A stretch of 12,310 nt of DNA from DSWT01 sp034433375 (GTDB lineage: Bacteria > Chloroflexota > Anaerolineae > B4-G1 > SLSP01): NCBI GenBank assembly GCA_034433375.1, contig DAOUAQ010000104.1, positions 1-12,310 of the forward strand, in the 5' to 3' direction. Shown here piece after piece: positions 5,307 to 12,310 of this stretch. Position numbers and translations under genes: made by a program. A model generated the notes under the pieces. The model ran no database searches. It was not told where the DNA came from and saw only the letters and a list, made by a program, of their open reading frames with translations. How positions within the stretch are numbered: position 1 is the first letter of the stretch; every line of letters begins with the position of its first letter.

Positions 5307-8300
5307 AAATGCCCTGAGTGCGGATTCAAGGCCCCCGCGCGAGCCAAGTTCTGCGGGATGTGCGGGACGCGGCTCGCGTTAGTTTGTCCATCCTGCGGGA
5401 CGACCAATCCGCGCGCCTATCGCTTTTGCAGTGAGTGCGGCGCGCCGCTGACCACCGAGAGCGCGCCGCTCATCGTTCTCACCCCCCGCGAACAGGGACC
5501 CCTGCCAGAGCCGCGGCCGGCTGGCGATATTGCCCCGCTCGAAGGCGAACGCCGCGTCGCCACGATCATCCTCGCCGACGTTAAAGGCTCCACCGATCTG
5601 ATGGAACAGGTGGGCACCGAAACGTGGGTCAAGCTGATGAACCGCGTCCTCCAAATCCTCGAAACGGAAGTTTACCGCTTCGGCGGCAAGGTGGATCAAT
5701 TTCGCGGCGATGGTCTGGTCGCCTTCTTCGGGACGACGGCGGCGCACGAAGATGACCCGGAGCGCGCGGTGTTGGCGGCGCTGGCGATGCAGGCGGCGCT
5801 GCGACCATTCGCCGCCGCTCTGGAGGAACGCGAGGGCATCAACCTGGCGCTGCGCGTGGGCGTCAACACCGGCGAGGTCATCGTCACCAGCGTGGGCAAC
5901 GACCGCCAGTACCGCGAGGAGACGGCGATGGGCGAAGCCATCGCCATCGCCGCGCGCATGGAGACCGCCGCCGAACCCGGCACCGTCCTGGTCAGCGAAT
6001 CCACCTACCGCCTCACCGCCGCGCAGTTCGAATGGCTGCCGCTCGGCGAGATCCGGGTCAAGGGTGTGAGTTATCCCATCAGCGTGTACCGGCCCCTCGC
6101 GCCTTACGCCAGCCTCGAAAGGCCCGAGGCCTACGAGCTTTCCAATCCCCTGATCGGGCGCGACGCGGAAGTGGAAAGCCTCAAAAGCTGCATCGAAGAC
6201 CTCAGCGACGGCATCGGCAGCGTCGTCATCATCACCGGCGAACAGGGCATGGGCAAGTCGTTGCTCACCGACGAAGTGCGCCATTACCTGGCGCGGCAAA
6301 ATGCGCTGCTGGCCGAAGCGCGCGACAAAGGCGCTGCCGCAACCGAGAGCAACACCTCCGCCATCACGGGCGTGATCTGGCTGCGCGGGCGCTGTCGCTC
6401 TTACACCCAATCGCAGCCCTACGCGATGTGGCAAGATGCGCTGCGCAACTGGCTTGGCATCCGCCAGGACGAGCCGCGCGAGCAAACCCGCGACCGTCTG
6501 CGGCAGCAGGCCGAGGCGTTGTGGGGCGACGCGGCCGACGAGTATTACCCCGACCTGGCCGCACTCCTGTCGCTGCCGCTCGAAGCGCACCACGCCGAGC
6601 AGATCCGGCGACTCGACGCCGACAGCCTGCGCCAGCAGTTTTTTCTCACCATTCACCGCTGGATTGAGGCGTTGGCGGAAGAGACGCCGCTCGTGCTCAA
6701 CTTTAGCGACATGCAATGGGCCGATGCCACATCGTTAGATTTGCTCAAGTATTGCCTACCGCTTTGCGATTACACCAGTCTGCTCTGGCTGTTCGTCTTC
6801 CGGCCTGACCGCGCCTCACAGATTTGGGAATTCCGCCATTTCGTCGAAACCGAATACCCCCATCGCCTGATGACGCTGCATCTGCCGTCGCTTACCCCGG
6901 AACAAAGCCGCGAGATGATCCAGGCTTTGATCGGCGCAGACGTGCTCCCCGAAACCACGCAAGACCTCATCATCCAAAAGGCAGAGGGGAACCCTTATTA
7001 CATCCAGGAAATGATCCGCGCCCTGATTTTGCAGGGGATTCTGGTCCGCGAGCCGGAGACCAGCCGTTGGCGCACCACCCAGGCTGTCACCAGCCTTTCG
7101 CTGCCCGACAGCCTGCAAAGTCTGCTGCTGGCAAGCATTGACCGGCTCACACCCGAAGAACAACACGTCCTGCAGATTGCGTCCGTCGTCGGTACCGTGT
7201 TCTGGTCGAAGATCCTCGAAGTGCTGGCCGCCAATCCTGCGCGGGTGAAGGCGCACCTCACGGCACTGCAACGCGCGCAATTGATCCGCGAGCGCGGGCG
7301 CACCTCGGAATTTGGCATCGAATACGTCTTCAAGTCCTCGCTGATCCGCGACGCAGCTTACGACCGCCTGCTCAGCACACAGCGCACCGGTTATCATCTG
7401 CGCATCGCCGAGTACATCGAAAACCACAGCGGTACAGAAAACCAGACCCACACAGCCCCACAGTTTTATGGAGCGTTGGCCTATCACTACCGCCGCGCCG
7501 GTAAGAGCGAGAAAGAGCTGGAGTACTGCCGCAAAGGCGCGGCCCATGCGAAGGAAATCTACGCCAATGCCGACGCCGGCAAACTCTACACTCGCGCCCT
7601 CGAAATTCTTGACACGTTGGAGGCGCAGACCACCGACGAGGCGCAACGCCACAGCCTCCGCGCGCAGCGGTTCAGCACGCTGAACGAGCGACGCGCGGTT
7701 TTCTATCTGATGGGCCAGTTCGAAGCAATGTGGTCCGACGCTAAAGCGCTGCTGCCCCTGGCAGAACAGTTGCCAGACGATCCCACCTTCACCATTGACG
7801 CGCTGCTACAACAACCGGGCGTCGCCGACTACCAGTGCAAGGAGGAAATCGAGGCCGGCATCCCGATGGCGCAACAAGCCCTGGCGTTGGCGCAGCAGTT
7901 GAGCGATCAGCGCCGCGAAATGGAAAGTCTCATCGCCATCGTCAACCATCGGTTGGCCTTGAGCGATCCCGCGTGGCAACCGCTGGCCGAGCGCGCCCTC
8001 GACCTCGCCCGCCAGTTGCACGACCTGCACTACGAAGCGCGGCTGCTTATCGGTATGGGCGGCGTCTTCGCCTTTAGCGACGAGCCATCCATCGGCATGG
8101 AATACCTGGAGGCCGCTGCCGCCCTCGCCATGCGCCAGGGACTGGATGATAAAATCACCCAGATGTCGCTGCTCAATCTCCTGGGATTAGAATTTGAGCG
8201 CAGCGGCGACTACTACCGGCTGCTGACGGAATACCAGCAGGAACGGCTCAACATCAGCCGCGAGATCGGCCATCGCCCCAACGAGAGCAAGGCGCTGCAA

Positions 8301-9077
8301 GCCTGCGGGCGAATTCAGGGCATCTACCTGGGCGATTACAAAGGTGGACTGGCGCTGTTGGAGGAATGTCAGCGTATCCTCACCGGCACCCGCGACGAGG
8401 TTTACCCACTGTTCCACACCGCCCAGATCCAGAGCGAGCAGCGCCAGTACACCGAGGCGCTTGCCAGTCTCGAACGCATCCGCGTCATCGGCGAGCCGGT
8501 GCAGGACCGCGGCCTCGCCAGCCTGAAATTGGTCTGGATCATCCTCTACAACGCCCTCGGCGACGAAGCGCACCTGTATATGGCGCTCGATCTGGCCGAG
8601 GAAGTGCGGGGGCTGGCTACCCACAGCCCGCTGGTGTCGCGGCAGTATGAGATGGCGGCGCTGTGTAAAGCCGCCGCCGCGCACCTCAAACTGGCGGCGG
8701 TCGTCGCCAAATCCGCCGCCGTCTACGAGCACCTGAGCCGCGCGCTGGAAACTTCGCAAAAAGCGTTGGATATTTACCAGACGTTCGGATTTTTGCAGAT
8801 TACCGAGTGCGTCAGTGAAGAAATCCTCTTCCGCTACAGCCAGGCGCTCGCCGCTAACGAACAGCCTGAGGAAGCCACCAAATACCTCCGCCGCGCCTAC
8901 GACGAGATGGCGCGCAAACACGCGCTCATCCCGCCCGACAGCTACTTTCGCCGCGCGTACCTCGAAAACATTCTGCTCCACCAGGAAATTCGCGCAGCCT
9001 ACGCGGCGCGCGTCGGTCTGATTCTGACCGAAGCCGGCCCGATTCCCCAGATGAGCCATATCCCAGAGACATTCTGA
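5304..9077 (+). CDS. Double zinc ribbon / class III nucleotide cyclase-like / STAND ATPase / TPR protein
   Basis: 1257 residues. Two zinc ribbons come first (C3-C6-C17-C20 and C28-C31-C42-C45). A class III cyclase domain follows (~83-240) with metal-binding D92 (LADVKGSTD) and D136 (FRGDGLVAFFG). Where active adenylate cyclases have the adenine-selecting Lys/Asp and the transition-state Asn, this protein has Q132, E211 and A214; the paired Arg (R218, AARME) is kept. Next is an AAA/STAND ATPase (~281-640) with Walker A GEQGMGKS (312-319) and a Walker-B-like LVLNFSDMQWAD around D469, where the residue before the Asp is Ser instead of an acid. The C-terminal half (~720-1235) is helical TPR-like repeats. 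It has no membrane segment. This architecture is common in Chloroflexota and Actinobacteria as multidomain signalling proteins; whether it makes cAMP is doubtful. The only in-frame ATG is the end of heptamer array 3, without a Shine-Dalgarno sequence, suggesting translational coupling to the upstream gene. Confidence 0.92.
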   Translation: MKCPECGFKAPARAKFCGMCGTRLALVCPSCGTTNPRAYRFCSECGAPLTTESAPLIVLTPREQGPLPEPRPAGDIAPLEGERRVATIILADVKGSTDLMEQVGTETWVKLMNRVLQILETEVYRFGGKVDQFRGDGLVAFFGTTAAHEDDPERAVLAALAMQAALRPFAAALEEREGINLALRVGVNTGEVIVTSVGNDRQYREETAMGEAIAIAARMETAAEPGTVLVSESTYRLTAAQFEWLPLGEIRVKGVSYPISVYRPLAPYASLERPEAYELSNPLIGRDAEVESLKSCIEDLSDGIGSVVIITGEQGMGKSLLTDEVRHYLARQNALLAEARDKGAAATESNTSAITGVIWLRGRCRSYTQSQPYAMWQDALRNWLGIRQDEPREQTRDRLRQQAEALWGDAADEYYPDLAALLSLPLEAHHAEQIRRLDADSLRQQFFLTIHRWIEALAEETPLVLNFSDMQWADATSLDLLKYCLPLCDYTSLLWLFVFRPDRASQIWEFRHFVETEYPHRLMTLHLPSLTPEQSREMIQALIGADVLPETTQDLIIQKAEGNPYYIQEMIRALILQGILVREPETSRWRTTQAVTSLSLPDSLQSLLLASIDRLTPEEQHVLQIASVVGTVFWSKILEVLAANPARVKAHLTALQRAQLIRERGRTSEFGIEYVFKSSLIRDAAYDRLLSTQRTGYHLRIAEYIENHSGTENQTHTAPQFYGALAYHYRRAGKSEKELEYCRKGAAHAKEIYANADAGKLYTRALEILDTLEAQTTDEAQRHSLRAQRFSTLNERRAVFYLMGQFEAMWSDAKALLPLAEQLPDDPTFTIDALLQQPGVADYQCKEEIEAGIPMAQQALALAQQLSDQRREMESLIAIVNHRLALSDPAWQPLAERALDLARQLHDLHYEARLLIGMGGVFAFSDEPSIGMEYLEAAAALAMRQGLDDKITQMSLLNLLGLEFERSGDYYRLLTEYQQERLNISREIGHRPNESKALQACGRIQGIYLGDYKGGLALLEECQRILTGTRDEVYPLFHTAQIQSEQRQYTEALASLERIRVIGEPVQDRGLASLKLVWIILYNALGDEAHLYMALDLAEEVRGLATHSPLVSRQYEMAALCKAAAAHLKLAAVVAKSAAVYEHLSRALETSQKALDIYQTFGFLQITECVSEEILFRYSQALAANEQPEEATKYLRRAYDEMARKHALIPPDSYFRRAYLENILLHQEIRAAYAARVGLILTEAGPIPQMSHIPETF

Positions 9078-9178
9078 GGCTTTTGACTGCCGGCGCAGCG
9101 CCACAACAGTCGTCATCAAAAACTAACATAATTGCTACAGAACCGCCACACAAACTTTATCCTAACGTAGCAAAACTG

Positions 9179-9187
9179 TGCTATGAT
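9179..9187 (+). promoter_or_regulatory. Possible extended -10 promoter for the transporter-HEAT gene
   Basis: TGCTATGAT (9179-9187) matches an extended -10 element (TG, one base, TATGAT). No good -35 lies 17 bp upstream; TTGCTA at 9132-9137 is too far away. It lies 85 bp before the ATG in a 194-bp gap. No clear terminator follows the cyclase gene, so read-through from upstream is also possible. Confidence 0.45.
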
Positions 9188-9271
9188 TACCCATGAATGA
9201 GACCCCAAATGGGCCTGCATCAACGACAGTATTCATATCAACGGGCAGATGAGTCCTCAAGGATGGTGTAG

Positions 9272-12200
9272 ATGATGACCCGATTCCTGAACAAACTCTT
9301 CAACATCCGCTCAGAAGAGTGGTCGCGGTTGCTGCTCCTCTACGCGATGCTCCTGGCGGTCACACTCGGCGCGGTGTGGGGTGAAACGATTGTCGCGGCG
9401 GCCTTTCTGGAGCAGGTGGGCCTGCGCGGTTTGCCCTGGTTCTTTATGATCAGGGCCATCATCTCCGTCCCCGCGGTCGCCATCTACACCGCCTTCGCCG
9501 ACCGCATCCCCAGTCGCAAGCTCCTCATCGCCATCCTGCTCATCGGCGGGGCCGGCATCCTCGTCGGCTTTGGCCTGCTCAACGCCGGCCTCACGCGCAT
9601 CGCCTATCCCTTGCTCTATCTGCTGATCTACGTCCCCCTCACCGACATCCTCTCCGCGCACTGGTACACCTACATCAACGGCTTCTACGACACGCGGGCC
9701 GCCAAGCGCGTCGTGCCGGTCTTGGGCACGGCCGGCAGCATCGGCGGGATCATCGCCGGCTTGAGTATGGAATCACTGAATAAGGTTCTCTCGCCCAACA
9801 GCATCATCATCGTGTGGCTCAGTATGTTGGGGGTGATGGCGTTGGGCGCATGGTTGATGCCGCGCCTCATCAAGTCTTCGGCAGAGGCAGCTCAGGGCGG
9901 TATGCCCATCGTCAAAGCCAGGGTAAAAGAGAAGTCCCGCGTTTCATACATCAATGAGTTGCGCGAAGGCTACCATTACGTCACGCAGTCGCGTTTCCTG
10001 CGCTGGATCGCTGCGGCTACGCTCATCGTCGTGATCCTCCTTACCTTCGTCGGCTACCAGACCAGCCAGATCATCGTCGAAAAACTTCAAACCACCGAGG
10101 CAATGGCGAATTTCTACGGTCTCGTGACCGGGGTGGCAAACTTGATTATGCTACCCTTCCAACTCTTCTTCCTCAGCCGCATCATCGGCTGGATTGGGAT
10201 TGGCAACGCCTATTTGATGTTCCCCATCGGCAATCTGGCGATTTGCGCCGGGTTGGTGTTCTTGCCCGGCCTGCCCATCGCTGCTTTCAGCTATTTCGAC
10301 ACAACGTCCTTCTATGGCAACGTCGGCTATCAGATCAACAGCCTGCTCTACAACGCCGTGCCGCTGCGCATCAAGGGCCGCGCGCACGCCTTCATTGACG
10401 GCCTCATCGCGCCGGTAGGCGCATTCATCGGCAGCATCTTGCTGCTGCCGCCGTTTGTGGCGCTGCGATGGTTCCTGCCTGCCCTGACCCTCGCGCTTGC
10501 CGTCGGCTACATCGCCAACGCGCTGGTCGTCCGTCGCCAGTACGGGCAGGCGCTCGTCAAAATGCTCGAACAGGAAGACTATTCCTTCTTGCTAACCCAA
10601 AGCGTCTCCGAGCTAACCGTAGCCGATCCCGCGACGTTGAGCCAGCTCCGCGAGAAACTGGAGCGCAGCAGTAGCCACGAACTCACCGTCTTTATGGCAA
10701 AGCTGATCAGCCAGATCGGTGGGCGCGAGGCGATCCCCATTTTGAGCCACGCCGCCCACGCAGCGCCCGAAGCGCACACCCGCGCGGCGATCCTCGACGT
10801 CCTCGCCGCCGCCGACCTGCGCGGCGACGCGGTGCGGCAACTATATCTCGATTTTCTCGCCGATCCTAGCGGGCAAGTGCGCCAGTCCGCCATCGTCGGC
10901 TTGCAGCAGCTCTCATCCGCCGACGATCCGCACTTCCTCGCCCGCATGTCGGACATGGTTCACGATCCCGACATTGACGTGCGCGGGCAGGCGCTCACGG
11001 TTCTGGTGCAGACGGAACGCCTTTACACCCTGAAACCCGCCGTGGACGCGCTTGAGGCGCTGTTGAGCGACGCCGATGCCCGCGCGCGAGCCTACGGCGT
11101 GCGCATCCTGGGACAAATCAAGAGCGAACACACCCTCCATCGCCTGACGACCTACCTGGCCGATCCCGCCGATCAAGTGCGCCTGGAAGCGGCCCTGGCG
11201 GTTGAAGCCGCCGTGCAGAAGGCATCGCCCAGCGACGTGATGCGGTCTGAGATCGAAGACGCGATAAGCGCCTTGCTCAAAGACCCCGTTGAGCGGGTGC
11301 GACAGGCGGCGCTGGCAGTATTGGGCCGCGCCGGCAGCCGTAAATCCTATCCGCTCGTCGTCAAGGCGCTCACCGATGCCAGCGCGCAAGTCCGCGAGAC
11401 GGCCGCGACAACACTCGTGGCGCTTGGCAAGGCCATCATCCCCGTCATCCACCCACAGCTCGATGCGCCGGAACCGCAAATGCGCAAAATGACCGCCGTC
11501 GTCCTGAGCCGCATCAATCCCAAAGAATTCGGCCCGCTGATCGTCGGCGCGAACATCACCGGCAACCTGCTCGCCATCTACGGCAACTATGGCCTGGTGG
11601 AAGCCTTGACGCCCTACAGCGCCTATCCAGGTTTGACCGTGCTGCAGAGCGCGCTGCGGGAACAGAGCCAACGCCTCACCTCGGAAATCTTCTACCTGCT
11701 CTCGGCGATCCAGGATCCCGCCAGCGTGGACATCATCAGCGATGCCCTGCGCAGTGACAATCCGCGCACGCGGGCGAACGCGGTGGAAGCCCTGGAATCG
11801 CTGACCACGCCAAAGACTGCCGGGTTGATCGCGCCGCTTTTTGAGCCGGAGATGCCCACCGGCAAACTCCTGGAACTGAGCAAAGAAACTTGGGATATGG
11901 AGCCGCCCAGCGCCGCTGAAGCCATCCGCAAGCTCGCCGCGCAGCCCGATAATCCCTGGTGGCGCACGATGACGACCTTCGCGCTAGGGGAACTTGGCGC
12001 GGCGTTAGTCCCGAAAACGCCGCCGGTAGAAGCGCCACCCGCCGAGGCTGCGCCGGTCGCCGAAACGGGCCGCCGCCCGCGCCGCATCGGCTCGACAGAC
12101 CTCTTCGCCGCACTCGACGCGCCCAAAGCAGACGCGCCGAAGACGGACGCACCCAAACCCGATGCGCCGTCCGCCGACGCCGAACCAGCGCCCCGCGCAC

Positions 12201-12310
12201 GCCGCCGCCCGCCCTCCGACCTCTTCGGCGCACTCGACGCGCCGAAGACGGACGCGCCCAAAGACGACAAACTCCCATCCCCCCCTCTCCCACTTCCCCC
12301 CTCTCCCACT
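9272..12310 (+). CDS. ATP/ADP-translocase-like membrane transporter fused to HEAT repeats, 3' partial
   Basis: The frame is open from ATG 9272 to the edge (1013 codons, no stop), with TAG at 9269-9271 just upstream, so the start must be 9272 or 9275. AAGGA (9259-9263) lies 8 nt before 9272. Residues ~15-420 are about 10-12 membrane helices resembling the nucleotide (ATP:ADP) translocase/MFS family, with the recognisable FYDTRAAKRVVPVLGTAGSIGG from residue 138. Residues ~450-890 are HEAT-like repeats (DPSGQVRQSAIVGLQQL, DPADQVRLEAALAVEA, DPVERVRQAALAVLGRAG, DASAQVRETAATTLVALG), which form a cytoplasmic protein-binding scaffold. From ~905 a Pro/Ala/Asp/Arg-rich linker begins, including a duplicated DLF[AG]ALDAPK motif. 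From memory, related fusions often end in a cyclic-nucleotide-binding domain; if so here, it lies beyond the window. The substrate is unproven. Confidence 0.88.
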   Translation, partial: MMTRFLNKLFNIRSEEWSRLLLLYAMLLAVTLGAVWGETIVAAAFLEQVGLRGLPWFFMIRAIISVPAVAIYTAFADRIPSRKLLIAILLIGGAGILVGFGLLNAGLTRIAYPLLYLLIYVPLTDILSAHWYTYINGFYDTRAAKRVVPVLGTAGSIGGIIAGLSMESLNKVLSPNSIIIVWLSMLGVMALGAWLMPRLIKSSAEAAQGGMPIVKARVKEKSRVSYINELREGYHYVTQSRFLRWIAAATLIVVILLTFVGYQTSQIIVEKLQTTEAMANFYGLVTGVANLIMLPFQLFFLSRIIGWIGIGNAYLMFPIGNLAICAGLVFLPGLPIAAFSYFDTTSFYGNVGYQINSLLYNAVPLRIKGRAHAFIDGLIAPVGAFIGSILLLPPFVALRWFLPALTLALAVGYIANALVVRRQYGQALVKMLEQEDYSFLLTQSVSELTVADPATLSQLREKLERSSSHELTVFMAKLISQIGGREAIPILSHAAHAAPEAHTRAAILDVLAAADLRGDAVRQLYLDFLADPSGQVRQSAIVGLQQLSSADDPHFLARMSDMVHDPDIDVRGQALTVLVQTERLYTLKPAVDALEALLSDADARARAYGVRILGQIKSEHTLHRLTTYLADPADQVRLEAALAVEAAVQKASPSDVMRSEIEDAISALLKDPVERVRQAALAVLGRAGSRKSYPLVVKALTDASAQVRETAATTLVALGKAIIPVIHPQLDAPEPQMRKMTAVVLSRINPKEFGPLIVGANITGNLLAIYGNYGLVEALTPYSAYPGLTVLQSALREQSQRLTSEIFYLLSAIQDPASVDIISDALRSDNPRTRANAVEALESLTTPKTAGLIAPLFEPEMPTGKLLELSKETWDMEPPSAAEAIRKLAAQPDNPWWRTMTTFALGELGAALVPKTPPVEAPPAEAAPVAETGRRPRRIGSTDLFAALDAPKADAPKTDAPKPDAPSADAEPAPRARRRPPSDLFGALDAPKTDAPKDDKLPSPPLPLPPSPT
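12071..12270 (+). repeat. 120-bp (40-residue) direct repeat in the C-terminal linker
   Basis: The core GACCTCTTCGCCGCACTCGA at 12098 recurs at 12218 with one mismatch, exactly 120 bp apart. The encoded copies read DLFAALDAPKADAPKTDAP (from residue 943) and DLFGALDAPKTDAPKDDK (from residue 983), each preceded by an Arg-rich stretch (RRPRR, RARRR). Smaller DAPK units repeat between them. Any further copies would lie outside the window. Confidence 0.8.
12280..12310. repeat. Pyrimidine-only tandem repeat at the right edge (16-bp period)
   Basis: CCCCCCTCTCCCACTT (12280-12295) is followed by the same sequence minus its last base (12296-12310). Because 16 is not a multiple of 3, the encoded PPLPLPPSPT does not repeat as protein. 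This looks like simple-sequence expansion that has entered the coding linker, and may continue beyond the edge. Confidence 0.7.

Noticed and set aside
5379..6716. Long minus-strand frame (445 codons) opposite the cyclase gene
   Set aside because: It is a GC-rich shadow of the zinc-ribbon/cyclase/ATPase coding region, with no family signature.
4814..9077. Anti-phage cyclase-effector system (Pycsar or CBASS type)
   Set aside because: The cNMP-binding protein has no TIR, nuclease or membrane effector domain, and the large protein is a zinc-ribbon/STAND/TPR signalling protein rather than a compact PycC or CD-NTase; no defence genes surround them.
9078..9120. Inverted repeats after the cyclase stop codon as a terminator
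   Set aside because: The stems are short and interrupted (GACTG/CAGTC around GGC/GCC) and no T-run follows on either strand.
9193..9252. 19-codon frame in the gap before the transporter gene as a leader peptide
   Set aside because: It has no ribosome binding site, no run of regulatory codons and no attenuator hairpin after it.

Overview
The window (12,310 bp, GC-rich, both edges inside genes) looks like chromosomal DNA from a Chloroflexota bacterium, probably of the Anaerolineae/Caldilineae type. This assignment is inference. It rests on an extracellular modular protein ending in an LPLVFRN tail, a large zinc-ribbon/class III cyclase/STAND-ATPase/TPR protein, an ATP/ADP-translocase-like protein fused to HEAT repeats, and intergenic arrays of tandem heptamers. 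No tRNA, rRNA, CRISPR array, transposase or phage gene was seen.

Layout. (1) 1-1497 (+): the 3' part of a secreted or surface protein with Asp-rich calcium-binding repeats, two near-identical 93-residue Ig-like domains, a cadherin-like domain and a DUF11-type domain, closed by a strong intrinsic terminator. (2) 1498-1807: mostly non-coding, with one doubtful micro-ORF. (3) 1808-2122 (+): a muconolactone-isomerase-fold protein, convergent with the next pair and separated from it by a hairpin that can terminate at least the minus-strand transcript. (4) 4567-2218 (-): tdh (threonine 3-dehydrogenase) followed by rocD (ornithine aminotransferase), an amino-acid catabolic pair. (5) 4568-4813: divergent regulatory region with a good sigma70-type promoter for the plus-strand genes. 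(6) 4814-9077 (+): a stand-alone cyclic-nucleotide-binding protein, then a 1257-residue zinc-ribbon/class III cyclase/ATPase/TPR protein. (7) 9272 to the right edge (+): a membrane transporter-like protein with HEAT repeats and a repetitive Pro/Ala/Asp-rich linker, running out of the window.

The most interesting block is 4814-12310. A predicted cyclic-nucleotide receptor sits directly upstream of a cyclase-family protein, which is followed by a nucleotide-transporter-like fusion protein. The receptor's phosphate-binding cassette looks intact. The cyclase keeps both metal-binding aspartates but has lost three canonical base-specifying or transition-state residues, so either it makes an unusual product or it has become a sensor. 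A second theme is that three different 7-bp tandem arrays lie just upstream of genes. One of them switches orientation internally, forms a perfect 38-nt palindrome and supplies the start codon of the cyclase gene, which has no visible Shine-Dalgarno sequence.
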